The notes beneath the pieces were generated by a model. That model saw nothing but the letters and a program-made list of their open reading frames with translations, searched no databases and had not been told where the DNA came from. From Desulfoluna sp. (GTDB lineage: Bacteria; Desulfobacterota; Desulfobacteria; Desulfobacterales; Desulfolunaceae), in contig NZ_JAQYWB010000022.1 in NCBI RefSeq assembly GCF_030145185.1, positions 1-64,000 of the forward strand: DNA of 64,000 nucleotides, in the 5' to 3' direction. Position numbers and translations under genes: made by a program. Shown piece by piece: positions 10,120 through 19,186 of this stretch (position 1 is the stretch's first letter; the number at the start of each line of letters is the position of its first letter).

Positions 10120-10494
10120 CGTAAAAAAAACCTATTAAGAACAGAAAGGGGAAAAAACAGCCGCCGGGGGCAAGACGGCACATTGAAGGGAAGGTGTAGT
10201 CGATTCCCCCCTGGTTTTCAAGGAGATTCATTTAGAAGGATGGCAGGACAGAACGTGCCTGGCACACGCACCGAGGCCGCAGCACAGCCATCGAATCGAA
10301 TAGGTTCTTTGATTCCGCAGGATGCGTTGGAAAGGTTTGCGACAGGTTCAAAAAGGGGTTCTGTGAACAAGAGGGGTCCGATTCAACCGAGAGATTCGTC
10401 ATCGGAAGGCTCACGGTCTGAGTCGCGTCGTTTCACTTATTAACCCACCGCACAAATCATCATTGGGGCCAGAAACACCCGACCCCAATGCCTC
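10120..10494. other. Intergenic, no gene supported
   Basis: This 375-base gap lies between two minus-strand genes. A plus-strand frame (10183-10443) is low-complexity in composition, lacks a convincing start and matches nothing I know. CATTGGGG (10461) and CCCCAATG (10483) form an 8-bp inverted repeat that could end transcription of the 118-residue gene. Nothing else was seen. Confidence 0.5.
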
Positions 10495-10851
10495 CTACTC
10501 GACTTTATGCAGCACCTCGGCCATGACAAAAAAACTCTTGATGATGATGTAGCCACCGACGATGATCCCCACCACGGGAAGGAAGGTAAGCCCGGTGAGA
10601 AGAAAAAAGATCCCGATGGCCAGAAGGGCGATGCCGTTGGTCAAACTGCTGATCCGTTCATACATCCGGTCTTCAAACGAGACCGCGGTCGTGTGCCGCC
10701 TCTCGTTAAGGTTCCTGCGGTTTGTCATTATTTTTCGGCCGTACTTCCGTAACATCGCACCCGGACCGATCACACGCCGTTGATCACCCGAACGCTTTCC
10801 CCTCAGGACCACCACCTTTTTTTCATCTCTCAACGTATACATATCTTCCAT
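10495..10851 (-). CDS. Small two-helix membrane protein
   Basis: The 118-residue protein has a basic N-terminal half (many Arg/Lys, including NRRNLNERRHTT) and two C-terminal transmembrane helices, about 70-90 and 92-112, joined by a short turn. This resembles small inner-membrane proteins with a cytoplasmic charged tail. A strong GAAGGAGG sits just before the ATG, which supports a real, well-translated gene. No family is recognised. Confidence 0.7.
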   Translation of the reverse strand: MEDMYTLRDEKKVVVLRGKRSGDQRRVIGPGAMLRKYGRKIMTNRRNLNERRHTTAVSFEDRMYERISSLTNGIALLAIGIFFLLTGLTFLPVVGIIVGGYIIIKSFFVMAEVLHKVE

Positions 10852-11268
10852 GCTACCTCCTTCGTCGGAGCGCTATCACGCCAGAAAAAGCACCCCCCTT
10901 TCTCTGCGACTCAAATAAGGGATGTCTTTGCCGGAAGCTGCACATCCAAACGGATTAAGAAAGCCAGCGTTCCTGATGAAATCAGTTCGGGGGTTTTGAG
11001 AGCGAATCCATGAAGAGCCATCGAGTGGGGAGGGAACAACGAGGAGCAAACCCGGTACCGAAGCAACCGGAGAAGAGGCAGGACACTGCGTCAATCTATA
11101 TCCCAACTATACCGTTCCCATGGCGGGCTGTCAATTCAGTCCCTGTATAATGGCCGAGCCCAATGGCACGGGATATCCAACTGAAATCATTGCAGCCATG
11201 CACATAACAGTTTACAATGCGGGCCTTGACACGGCCTCTCATTTCACCTCATTCAACCTGGAGCGTTC
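10852..11268. other. Divergent intergenic region
   Basis: This 417-base gap separates the small membrane protein (minus) from the propeller/barrel gene (plus) and must hold promoters for both. A TTGACA box occurs near 11226, but the matching -10 is weak. TATAAT occurs at 11146-11151 without a good -35. No repeat or RNA element was recognised. Confidence 0.4.
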
Positions 11269-14091
11269 ATGAAGAGAACGATCACCGCCGCCCTGATCTG
11301 TTTCGCTGCCACCCTCTTCCAACCCAGCGCAAGCCACGCCCGGTACGACACCTCCTGGAGATGGCAGACCCTCTCTAACGAGGCCTTCACCATCTATTAC
11401 CCGGAAGGCCATGAAGCTTTTGCCCAGAGGGTCTACAACCTCTCCGAAGAGGTCTATAAAGACGTCACCGGGTATCTCGGGGTAAAACCCCGGCACTGCC
11501 CGGTGGTGATCAACCCCGGGACCGACCTGTTCAACGGCTTTTATGCCCCCCTTCCCAACCGCATCTCCCTGTATGAAACCCCTTATTATACCCTGCGGGA
11601 GTTCGGACCGGGATCCGACACGGTGGATCAACTCTTCACCCATGAGTTCACCCACTTTGTGCACCTCACAACCAAACTTGGCTGGTACGGAAAAATCACA
11701 AATTTTCTCGGAGACGCGGCGGCCGTGTCCAACCTCCTCTCCCCAGGATGGGTCGTGGAAGGACTGACCACGACCACGGAAACCCTTTTCACCGACGGGG
11801 GAAGGGGACGCTCCCCCCTTTTCAAAGGGACCCTGAACTCCTTTGCACAAAACGACGGCCTCTGGAGCCTGTCCGCAGCCGGAGCCCATCCGACGTACGC
11901 GCCGCCGTCAGGACGGATCTACCTTGCCGGCTATCACATGATCGACTATCTCAACCGCAGCTTCGGACCCACAGCGGCAGCTCGCATGACCCGAACCCAG
12001 GGAGAACACCCCGTGGGGGGCATCCGTGAGGCCCTCGTCCACGTGACGGGGCAATCCCCGGAGGACTTTTACAAAGGATTCCTGGAGGATTTCCAGAGCC
12101 AGGCGGCACTCTCCGACACCCTGGCCCTGTCTGCGGGCCTTCCCGAGGGGAAGGTGATCGCCTCGAAGGCCTTGGAGAGCTTCGAATCCCATGCCTGGAC
12201 AGAGGAAGGCACCCTCCTGGCCCTGCGAAGGGGGTACGGAGAAAAAAACGCCCTCGTGGAACTCGATCCTGCCACGGGCACCAAGGTAAAAGAAACCTTT
12301 CCCGGCACCCTCTTGACAACCGCGCCCCTTCGCCTGACAGGAAACCAGAATCACGTCGTGCTGAGCGTTCCCTTTCCCCGGCCCCTGGGTGCCGGTGAAC
12401 TCGACACCACGGACCTCGCCCTCTTTGACAGGAAGACCCGCAAATACGAACGCCTCACCCGAGGCGCCCACATCTTTTCGGCGGCCCCTTCCCCGGACGG
12501 CCACTCCTTTGTGGCGGCACGCCGAAACGGGATGTGGTCAGACCTGGTGCTTCTTGATGCCAATGGAAAAAATATCTCCCCGCTCTTTTCTCAGCCTGGG
12601 GCGTATTGCGAAACCCCGATCTGGTCACCGGACGGGACCACCATCGCCGCCGTGGTCAAAATCGGCCCACACGCCGACATCGTGACCCTCTCACCCAAAT
12701 CAGGAACCCTGACCCCACTCTTCGGCTCCGACGTCGCCGAAGACAGCGACCCCGCCTTCTCACCGGACGGACGGTATGTCCTTTTTGCCTCCGATCGCAG
12801 CGGCATCTGGAATATTTTCGCCTATAATCGACAGGAGAAGGCGCTCAGACAACTCACCTCGGTGCGTTACGGTGCCTTTGAACCCCGCGTCTCCCCCAAC
12901 GGTACCACCCTCTCCTTCACCCGCCTGAACCAGGGGGTCAAAGAGCTCTGCACCCTGCCCTTCACTCCCGAAACAGGCCCAATCGTCCCCTTGCCAAAAA
13001 ACAAAAAAATGCCCACCGCCAAGCTGGACCGGGTGGCACCGCCCATCACCGCCGAGAGCCACGGCATCCCCTGGGTTGAGGCGTACAAACCCTTTCTCCA
13101 CATCCCCTATTTCACAAGCGATGAAGAGGGCAGCGCCCTGGGTGTCTTTCTCATGGGACAGGATCCAGTGGGCCTGAACAGCTACCTCGGTTCCATCTTC
13201 TACGGCCTGGAATCCAACCGCCCCGGATTTGACCTCACCCTGACCCACCGTTCCTTTGCCCCCGAGATCAGCACCCGAATCTACGACAGCGCCGAAGAGG
13301 GCACCCAGGTGGCCGGTCTCGAACGATGGCAACGCGAACGAAGCCTGGAGCTGGCCCTCTCCCTTCCCGTGATCCTACAAAGTCTGCCGAGCCATATCAG
13401 CCTTCGAGGTACCGCCGGAAGCAAAATCCGAAAATTCGATGGCATCAAAAACGTCACCCTGGATCCGAACAGAGACCAATCTTTCGCCTGGTTCACGGAA
13501 GCCACCCTCACCCGCACCCCCGATGCCCCCAGGCGCGATGTACTGCCCACCTGGGGCCAGTCCCTCTTTGGCTCCTTTGAAAAAAGCATCGATAAAGCCG
13601 GCGGCGAACTCCTCTCCCACAACGGCGTCCTCTCCCTCACACACTATCTCCCCGGCCCGGCCGATCACGACGGCTTTAAACTCACCCTCACCCACCAGGC
13701 CCAGGAAGGCGACCTCTCCTACAGCAAAGACCTGAGCCTTCCCAGGGGCTACGACAAAGAGGACACCGAAGGGGGCATGAACCTCGATAAAAACCTCCTC
13801 GCCTCCCTGGAATACCATGTCCCCATCGCCTTCCCTGACTGGGGTACAGGCCTCATCCTCTGCCACGTCTCCCGCCTGAAAGCCTCCCTCTTCGCAGATG
13901 TCGGCGCCGGCTGGCAGAAAAGCTTTGACGCCAACGACTGGTCAGACCGTGCCCGCCTCTCCATCGGCACCACCCTCACCGCCCAATCCACCCTCATGGC
14001 CATCCTCCCCGTAGAGTTTGGCGTGGAAGTAGGCTATAAAACCGAAGAAAAAGAAGGCTTCGCCAATGTGATTTTTCAAATCATTTTTTAA
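11269..14091 (+). CDS. Exported HExxH / WD40-propeller / outer-membrane barrel protein
   Basis: The 940-residue product starts with a signal peptide (about 1-24, ending SHA). An N-terminal domain contains LFTHEFTHFVHL at about residue 124, an HExxH-type zinc metallopeptidase motif, with a downstream GWVVEGLTTTTE segment that could supply the third, glutamate ligand. A TolB/WD40-like beta-propeller follows (about 290-570), with repeats such as SPDGTTIAAV, FSPDGRYVLFAS and VSPNGTTLSFTR. The last 300 residues alternate polar and aromatic residues and end in IFQIIF, typical of an outer-membrane beta-barrel. The fold order suggests a surface protease-like or assembly protein; the substrate is unknown. 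Its last 4 bases overlap the convergent SDR gene. Confidence 0.8.
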   Translation: MKRTITAALICFAATLFQPSASHARYDTSWRWQTLSNEAFTIYYPEGHEAFAQRVYNLSEEVYKDVTGYLGVKPRHCPVVINPGTDLFNGFYAPLPNRISLYETPYYTLREFGPGSDTVDQLFTHEFTHFVHLTTKLGWYGKITNFLGDAAAVSNLLSPGWVVEGLTTTTETLFTDGGRGRSPLFKGTLNSFAQNDGLWSLSAAGAHPTYAPPSGRIYLAGYHMIDYLNRSFGPTAAARMTRTQGEHPVGGIREALVHVTGQSPEDFYKGFLEDFQSQAALSDTLALSAGLPEGKVIASKALESFESHAWTEEGTLLALRRGYGEKNALVELDPATGTKVKETFPGTLLTTAPLRLTGNQNHVVLSVPFPRPLGAGELDTTDLALFDRKTRKYERLTRGAHIFSAAPSPDGHSFVAARRNGMWSDLVLLDANGKNISPLFSQPGAYCETPIWSPDGTTIAAVVKIGPHADIVTLSPKSGTLTPLFGSDVAEDSDPAFSPDGRYVLFASDRSGIWNIFAYNRQEKALRQLTSVRYGAFEPRVSPNGTTLSFTRLNQGVKELCTLPFTPETGPIVPLPKNKKMPTAKLDRVAPPITAESHGIPWVEAYKPFLHIPYFTSDEEGSALGVFLMGQDPVGLNSYLGSIFYGLESNRPGFDLTLTHRSFAPEISTRIYDSAEEGTQVAGLERWQRERSLELALSLPVILQSLPSHISLRGTAGSKIRKFDGIKNVTLDPNRDQSFAWFTEATLTRTPDAPRRDVLPTWGQSLFGSFEKSIDKAGGELLSHNGVLSLTHYLPGPADHDGFKLTLTHQAQEGDLSYSKDLSLPRGYDKEDTEGGMNLDKNLLASLEYHVPIAFPDWGTGLILCHVSRLKASLFADVGAGWQKSFDANDWSDRARLSIGTTLTAQSTLMAILPVEFGVEVGYKTEEKEGFANVIFQIIF

Positions 14092-14996
14092 CGAATCAGG
14101 GGCTCCATGAATCCAAACGAGTCGATCACTGAATTCAAGGGAGCGGCATCCGCCAGGGAGGTAATGGCCTCCCAGTGCTCGCGGATCTCTTCGGGGGGGA
14201 TGGTCCGTTTTGTGTCACCGATACAAAGACCAGGGGCGCAGCAGATGGCGGACCGACTGAACCAGCCGGCAGCGCAGTTGAAGATCATCCCGGTCTCCTG
14301 ATTTTCTCTGGAGGCGAGAAAAAGGACCAGGGGAGCGATGAACTCGGGTTTGAATTTTTCCAGGAGTTCAGGGGGCATCACGTCATCGGTCATCCTGGAG
14401 GCGGCCACCGGCGCGATGGTGTTGCAGGTGACGTTGTACTTCGCCCCTTCGGAGGCCAGGCTGTGCATCAAGCCAACCACGCCCATCTTGGCTGCCATGT
14501 AAGCGGCCTGGCCAAAGTTCCCGTAGAGGCCGGAGCCGGAGGTGGTGTTGATGATCCGACCGTAACCGCTCTTTTTCATGAGAGCAAAGGCGGCTCTGCT
14601 GACGCAGAAGGCCCCCTTCAAATGGACATTTACCACCGTATCCCAATCCTCTTCCACCATTTTCAAGAGGCTCTTGTCCCGCAACACCCCCGCATTGTTT
14701 ACCAGTACATCCACCCGGCCGAAATGGGCCTCGGCCGTTGCAATGATGGACTCCCCCCCTTGAAGGGTGGCCACAGAGTCGTAACTCGCCACTGCCTGCC
14801 CCCCATACGCGGCGAGCTCTTCCACCACCTTGTCTGCGGCCCCATGGGCATCCCCCGTCCCGTCACGGCGTCCCCCCAGATCGTTGACCACCACCTGCGC
14901 TCCCCGGGCGGCAAAGGCATGGGCATACGCCCTCCCAATGCCGGAACCGGCGCCAGTAATCACCACCACCTGATCATCAAAGCGAATCTCATCCAT
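14088..14996 (-). CDS. Short-chain dehydrogenase/reductase
   Basis: The 302-residue protein shows the complete SDR set: nucleotide-binding TGAGSGIG (14-21), NNAG (100-103), a catalytic serine near 153-155 and the YxxxK pair Tyr166/Lys170 in YMAAK. The sequence after the Rossmann strand (NDLGGRRDG) and the extended C-terminus resemble the (3R)-hydroxyacyl-CoA dehydrogenase part of peroxisomal multifunctional enzyme type 2, so a hydroxyacyl-CoA or steroid-like substrate is plausible. It is otherwise only assignable as NAD(P)-dependent oxidoreductase. AAGGAG precedes the ATG. No neighbouring fatty-acid genes were found. Confidence 0.85.
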   Translation of the reverse strand: MDEIRFDDQVVVITGAGSGIGRAYAHAFAARGAQVVVNDLGGRRDGTGDAHGAADKVVEELAAYGGQAVASYDSVATLQGGESIIATAEAHFGRVDVLVNNAGVLRDKSLLKMVEEDWDTVVNVHLKGAFCVSRAAFALMKKSGYGRIINTTSGSGLYGNFGQAAYMAAKMGVVGLMHSLASEGAKYNVTCNTIAPVAASRMTDDVMPPELLEKFKPEFIAPLVLFLASRENQETGMIFNCAAGWFSRSAICCAPGLCIGDTKRTIPPEEIREHWEAITSLADAAPLNSVIDSFGFMEPLIR

Positions 14997-15562
14997 ACTC
15001 GTCTCCTTTCATGGCGCCTCGCATGGCCTGCACGGATCCGACCCGGGTGCCCCACAGAGAGCACAAAACAAAAAATAAGTGCGTTACCTGTAAGGGTTAA
15101 AAATCGGAAAAAGGCATGCCGACGGCGGCTGTGTGTTGAGTTATTTCTCGGAATTGAACAAACAGAGAGGGTTGCGTACAAGCGAGATACGTATAAACAC
15201 TAGTGGCGAAACACCGCTGTTGTCAAGGTGAATGTACAGGGTACATTTTAAAAAATATATCTGGCCGGAAAAAATTTCAGGAGGGAGAGAAGGCAAACAG
15301 GGGGCGGCCCATGATTTCATTTGTCATTTGATCTGGCGCGCTGTAAAAGAAGATCTTTATTCAGACAATCCAGAAAAGAAACCAAGGGCCTTTGACCCCG
15401 GTTGTTTTCCAACCTTGGCCCCTGTGATACTCTGAAAACGAAAAGGCCGTCGCACGAAGCGTGCAAGGGGTTCTCCTTGCCATCGGAGGCTGCTTTTTTT
15501 CATTATTATTTTTAGGTCAGTCACGCCACAACGTGGCCATGCATATACAAAGGACAATCACG
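14997..15562. other. Divergent intergenic region with a hairpin repeat
   Basis: This 566-base region separates the SDR gene (minus) from the methyltransferase gene (plus). At about 15461-15498 the sequence GTGCAAGGGGTTCTCCTTGC followed by CATCGGAGGCTGC and a T run resembles the CTTTCAAGG hairpin repeat seen elsewhere in the window. No gene was found. Confidence 0.4.
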
Positions 15563-16246
15563 ATGATTCCCTGGGAATTTCTGGGAGAAGCCAAGGTACC
15601 GGGTGGCGGAACCCTTCGGCTGACAAAACGAAATGACGAATTTTCTATTCGGACCGACGGCTACGAGTTGATGAACAGTCGCGCCCACGGGTCCGAAGAG
15701 GTGTTGGCCGTAGAGGCGTTAAAACGCCTGGCCGGGCGAAGCGATTGCCGGATCCTCGTGGGAGGCCTTGGCATGGGATTTACCTTGCGGGCCACCCTCG
15801 ACCATGCGGGAGAGAACGCCGCCGTCACGGTGGCGGAGCTGGTCCCCGAGGTGGTGGAATGGAACCGTCACCATTACGGCCACCTGGCTGGACATCCTTT
15901 AAAGGATGAACGGACCTCCGTCTTCGTGGGCGATGTCGGTGAAGCCATCAAAAAGGAGGCTCCCTGGGATGCCATTCTCCTGGATGTGGACAATGGCCCC
16001 GACGGCCTGACCCGAAGCGGAAATGACAGCCTTTACAGCAAAACAGGCATCCTCTCAGCAAAGCAGAACCTGCGGCCCGGAGGCATCCTGGGCGTCTGGT
16101 CGGCCCACGCGGATCCGATGTTTACCAAACGATTAAGCCACTGCGGCCTGGCTGTGGAGGAAGTCCACGTCAAGGCACGACTCAAGCGGGGCGGAATGCA
16201 CACCTTATGGTTTGCAGTAAAAACAACAATAGAGGGGATATCATGA
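15563..16246 (+). CDS. Spermidine-synthase-like SAM-dependent methyltransferase
   Basis: The 227-residue protein carries a Rossmann SAM-binding loop, ILVGGLGMGFTLR, an acidic strand-2 end (VAELVPEVVEWNR) and DAILLDVDNGPDG in the position of the spermidine synthase active-site strand. The enzyme lacks the N-terminal beta domain of true SpeE, so it is best called spermidine-synthase-like. The likely reaction is methyl or aminopropyl transfer; substrate unknown. ATG 15563 follows AAGGA at proper spacing; upstream in-frame starts (15461, 15539) lack one. The stop overlaps the slyX start as ATGA, so the two are translationally coupled. Confidence 0.75.
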   Translation: MIPWEFLGEAKVPGGGTLRLTKRNDEFSIRTDGYELMNSRAHGSEEVLAVEALKRLAGRSDCRILVGGLGMGFTLRATLDHAGENAAVTVAELVPEVVEWNRHHYGHLAGHPLKDERTSVFVGDVGEAIKKEAPWDAILLDVDNGPDGLTRSGNDSLYSKTGILSAKQNLRPGGILGVWSAHADPMFTKRLSHCGLAVEEVHVKARLKRGGMHTLWFAVKTTIEGIS

Positions 16247-16449
16247 GTGACGACCGGTTGATGGACATTGAGACCAAGCTTGCCTTCCAGGAACACACCG
16301 TCGACGATCTCAATGAGGTGATCATTGAGCAACAAAAGGAAATTGACGGACTGAGAAAGGCGGTGGATTACCTTCTCGACAAAATGGAGCAGCTCGTCGA
16401 CACTCACATGGAACGAGCCCCTGCTGACGATAAACCGCCCCATTATTAG
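16243..16449 (+). CDS. slyX: SlyX family protein
   Basis: This 68-residue protein aligns by eye with SlyX: ETKLAFQEHTVDDLN near the start, a coiled-coil heptad pattern through residues 10-50 and the diagnostic C-terminal PPHY. The family's function is not settled. The start at 16243 overlaps the upstream stop by 4 bases and has GGGG just before it, giving coupled translation with the methyltransferase. Length is normal for the family. Confidence 0.85.
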   Translation: MSDDRLMDIETKLAFQEHTVDDLNEVIIEQQKEIDGLRKAVDYLLDKMEQLVDTHMERAPADDKPPHY

Positions 16450-16571
16450 GCCTTGCCCCCTTAAGGGCACACAAAAAAAACAGAAAGCATGCTTATGGGG
16501 GCGAGGTCTGCCCCCTTCAAAACAAAGGGTGATTGCTCACGTTCCGGGTCATACCAGAGCAAGGGCAGGAC

Positions 16572-17009
16572 CTATCCTTCGTTTTCTACCACCTGATCCG
16601 CGTCAAAGCTCATCACCTCGCCGTCCACGGTCATAATCAGCCATTGCCCGGTGGTATCCTGGGCCTTGACAAGGCAATCAAGCGCTCGTCCTTCGGAGGT
16701 TTCTATGCGACACTCCGGATGGGTATTGAGATCGATGACGGTGACAAATTCCCGTCCTTCAGCCGCCGCCTTAAATGAGGCAGCCGCATCTTCAAACCGG
16801 GCCATCCGAGCAAACTCTTCCGGGTCCAGGGCTTTGATCTCCCCGTGACAGGCTTCAATCTTCTTTTTTATGTCGGCGATGGTTGCCAGAACTTCCCGGC
16901 TCTGCTCCTCTTCACCGGAGGGAATGGACTGCAGGATATGCTTCTGAAGATCCAAGTCCTTTTCCAGGAGGATGATCCGCTGCATGACCTCTGCGATTTT
17001 TTCTCTCAT
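16572..17009 (-). CDS. Hypothetical coiled-coil protein
   Basis: The 145-residue protein has an N-terminal coiled coil (about 1-70, heptads with Ile/Leu and many Glu/Lys) followed by a small beta-rich region with alternating hydrophobic residues (VTVIDLNTHPE, GQWLIMTVDGEVMSF). There are no membrane segments and no known motif. It starts immediately after the stop of the YqeY-like gene with no gap, so the two are co-transcribed and probably translationally linked. I do not recognise the family. Confidence 0.65.
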   Translation of the reverse strand: MREKIAEVMQRIILLEKDLDLQKHILQSIPSGEEEQSREVLATIADIKKKIEACHGEIKALDPEEFARMARFEDAAASFKAAAEGREFVTVIDLNTHPECRIETSEGRALDCLVKAQDTTGQWLIMTVDGEVMSFDADQVVENEG

Positions 17010-17504
17010 CTACCCCATCTCCTTTAGAATCTCCTTGACCAGATTGCCATCGGCCAATTTGCCAAAATGCTTCATCACCTGGCCCATGGCCTGCATGGGA
17101 CTCTTCACAGATGAAAAATCAATCTGTGCGTCAATCCACGCTTTGATCTCTTCTTTGCTTGCCATTTGGGGCAGATAGCTCTGAAGCAGCTCAACGTAGT
17201 CGGAGGTTGTCTCCCCCTTAATATCCAGCACCACTTTTTCCGATTTGGCGAGACCGCGAATAATGTTCTGAAGGTCTTCATCGGTGATCTCATCCGGTGT
17301 CTTCACCCGCGTGGTCTTTTTACCACTTTCAAGGGTCATGGCCACCGTCAGCTTGGGGTACTCCCCCATAATCAGCCGAAAAGTATCCCGGGCAGCGCTG
17401 TCCTTTGTTTTCATAGCTGTCTTGAGGTCTTGTTTGATCTTGTTATAAAGAGAAACATCTGTTCCTTCACTCCAGCCATACGGAGACTTCTCGTTGTCAA
17501 CCAT
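17010..17504 (-). CDS. yqeY: YqeY / GatB-like tRNA amidotransferase-related protein
   Basis: The 164-residue protein shows the YqeY/GatB C-terminal-like fold: LYNKIKQDLKTAMKTKD near the start, RLIMGEYPKL, LAKSEKV and the closing LQSYLPQMASKEEIKAWID and MGQVMKHFGKLADGNLV segments. GatB itself helps load Gln- and Asn-tRNA by transamidation; free-standing YqeY has the helical tail domain only and its role is unclear. The ribosome site is a modest GCAGG. It leads a two-gene unit with the coiled-coil gene. Confidence 0.85.
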   Translation of the reverse strand: MVDNEKSPYGWSEGTDVSLYNKIKQDLKTAMKTKDSAARDTFRLIMGEYPKLTVAMTLESGKKTTRVKTPDEITDEDLQNIIRGLAKSEKVVLDIKGETTSDYVELLQSYLPQMASKEEIKAWIDAQIDFSSVKSPMQAMGQVMKHFGKLADGNLVKEILKEMG

Positions 17505-17993
17505 TGCACACCTGCATTCTTCTTTTCCTCACCAAAGTGAGGCATCCCTGGCGGATGGGTTATGAATTCCTGAAAACCATCGTGCCCCGTCAAAGGGGGC
17601 ATGAAACGCACCGCAGACTGTCAGCTGAAGACAGCGGCAAATGACCCGCTGTTCCTTTTCGCATGTTCATCTCGATGCTCCACGTTTCTTTACCCTATTT
17701 TTGCCATTTCGTGAACCTGAAAATGATTCACATTCCGTACACGGCATTCGCTTAGTGACCTTAAGTCAGCGCACTGGCTTTAACTCACTTTTATAAACGA
17801 CATCACGACTTACAACCCCCTATTCCAATCGCAAGGATCGAGCCCTTCACAGGGAACAATGGCAGGGTATTTTTTACTTATCAGGCAACATAATGACTCA
17901 GCCACTCCTTTTAGATTGAATTTAAAAGATCGTTCCCCTATTTACTATTTGAGTCACGTTTGAACCATTTATTCACCTATTGGGGATGGTATT
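17505..17993. other. Divergent intergenic region before the ABC operon
   Basis: This 489-base region must carry the promoters of yqeY and of the aapJ-type operon. It is more AT-rich than the flanking genes. I searched for GG-N10-GC sigma54 boxes and found no good one. No RNA element was recognised. Confidence 0.4.
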
Positions 17994-19013
17994 ATGAAAA
18001 AAGCAGCACTTCTCTTTTCGGCAATGTTCCTTATTTTACTTGCCGCAGCCTCATCCTTTGCGGGCACCCTCGCAGACGTCAAAGCCAAAGGCATCCTGAC
18101 CTGCGGCATCAGCGAAGGGGTTCCCGGCTTCTCAATTCCAGACTCTACCGGCACCTGGGTCGGTTTCGACGTGGACATGGCTCGCGCCGTGGCCGCCGCC
18201 GTTCTTGGCGACAGCTCCAAAGTCAAATTTGTTCCCCTGGCGTCCAAACAGAAAATCGTGGCCGTCTCCTCCGGACAGGTGGATCTCACCAGCCGCACCA
18301 CCACCTGGACCCTGAAGCGCGATGCCAAACAGGGCGTCGATTTCACCCATGTGGTCTTCTACGATGGTCAGGGGTTCCTGATTCCCAACAAACTCGGCGT
18401 CAGGTCTGCCCGTGAACTCAACGGCGCCTCCGTCTGCGTCACCGCAGGGACCACCACCGAGCTCAACCTTGCGGACTTCGCCCGCGCCAACAGTATTAAG
18501 GTAGAAGCCGTGGTCTTCGACGGCAAAAAAGAGGCCCTGAACGCCTATGCCGCCGGTCGCTGCGACTGCTTTACCACCGACATCAGCCAGCTGGCCTCCC
18601 TGCGCTCCACGCTCAAAGATCCCAAGAGCCACTCCATCCTGCCTGAAGTGATCTCCAAGGAGCCCCTGGCCCCTCTGGTCCGTCATGGCGACAACCAGTG
18701 GAAAGACATCGTCACCTGGGTCATCAACGGCCTCGTGGCTGCTGAAGAGAACGGCATCACCGCCGCCAACGTGGATAAAATGAAGGCATCCGCGGAGAAC
18801 CCCGTCATCCAACGCATGCTGGGCACCTCCGGCGACACCGGGAGCTATCTCGGTCTCGACAAAGAGTGGCTGGTTCGTGCCATCAAAGCCGTGGGCAACT
18901 ACGGAGAGATTTACAACCGCCACTTCGGGCCCGAAACCCCCTTGAACATTCCCAGAGGCGTGAACAACCTCTGGGTCAGAGGAGGGCTGCAGTACGCCCT
19001 CCCCATCCGCTGA
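17994..19013 (+). CDS. aapJ: Polar amino-acid ABC transporter substrate-binding protein
   Basis: The 339-residue periplasmic protein has a Sec signal peptide (about 1-23, ending SFA). The mature part has the SBP_bac_3 fold opening, VKAKGILTCGISEGVPGFS, then GFDVDMARAVAAAVLG, which marks the general amino-acid binding proteins AapJ and BztA. The size, larger than the glutamine/histidine binders, also fits that subgroup. It delivers amino acids such as glutamate, glutamine or aspartate to the permease pair encoded downstream. It leads an operon of four transporter genes; the two hairpins after its stop likely keep its transcript more abundant than the rest. Confidence 0.88.
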   Translation: MKKAALLFSAMFLILLAAASSFAGTLADVKAKGILTCGISEGVPGFSIPDSTGTWVGFDVDMARAVAAAVLGDSSKVKFVPLASKQKIVAVSSGQVDLTSRTTTWTLKRDAKQGVDFTHVVFYDGQGFLIPNKLGVRSARELNGASVCVTAGTTTELNLADFARANSIKVEAVVFDGKKEALNAYAAGRCDCFTTDISQLASLRSTLKDPKSHSILPEVISKEPLAPLVRHGDNQWKDIVTWVINGLVAAEENGITAANVDKMKASAENPVIQRMLGTSGDTGSYLGLDKEWLVRAIKAVGNYGEIYNRHFGPETPLNIPRGVNNLWVRGGLQYALPIR

Positions 19014-19040
19014 GAATCATAGAAAAGAGAGCACCCCAAA

Positions 19041-19109
19041 CGGATCCATGATGTAACGGATCCGCCAGGCGTCCTTATCAGGCCTCCGGTGTTCATTGAC
19101 CGGAGGCCT
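19041..19109 (+). promoter_or_regulatory. Intra-operon hairpins after the binding-protein gene
   Basis: CGGATCC (19041) pairs with GGATCCG (19058). AGGCCTCCGGT (19080-19090) pairs perfectly with ACCGGAGGCCT (19099-19109) around an 8-base loop. There is no T tract. Such hairpins between a binding-protein gene and its permease genes commonly stabilise the upstream mRNA or partly stop transcription; that role is inferred. Confidence 0.6.
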
Positions 19110-19186
19110 GCTTATTGCTTCAGGTGAAAAAGGACCCTTTTCACCCGAAACCATCCGTCACCCCTTATTTTAAAGTTGCCCCCCAA

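Noticed and set aside
10183-10443. 86-codon frame in the gap after the MFS gene
   Set aside because: Low-complexity Arg/Ser/Gly-rich translation, no family resemblance and no ribosome site.
14175-15203. 342-codon open frame opposite the SDR gene
   Set aside because: It reads through the antisense of a clear SDR and its divergent promoter region, without a ribosome site or recognisable motif.
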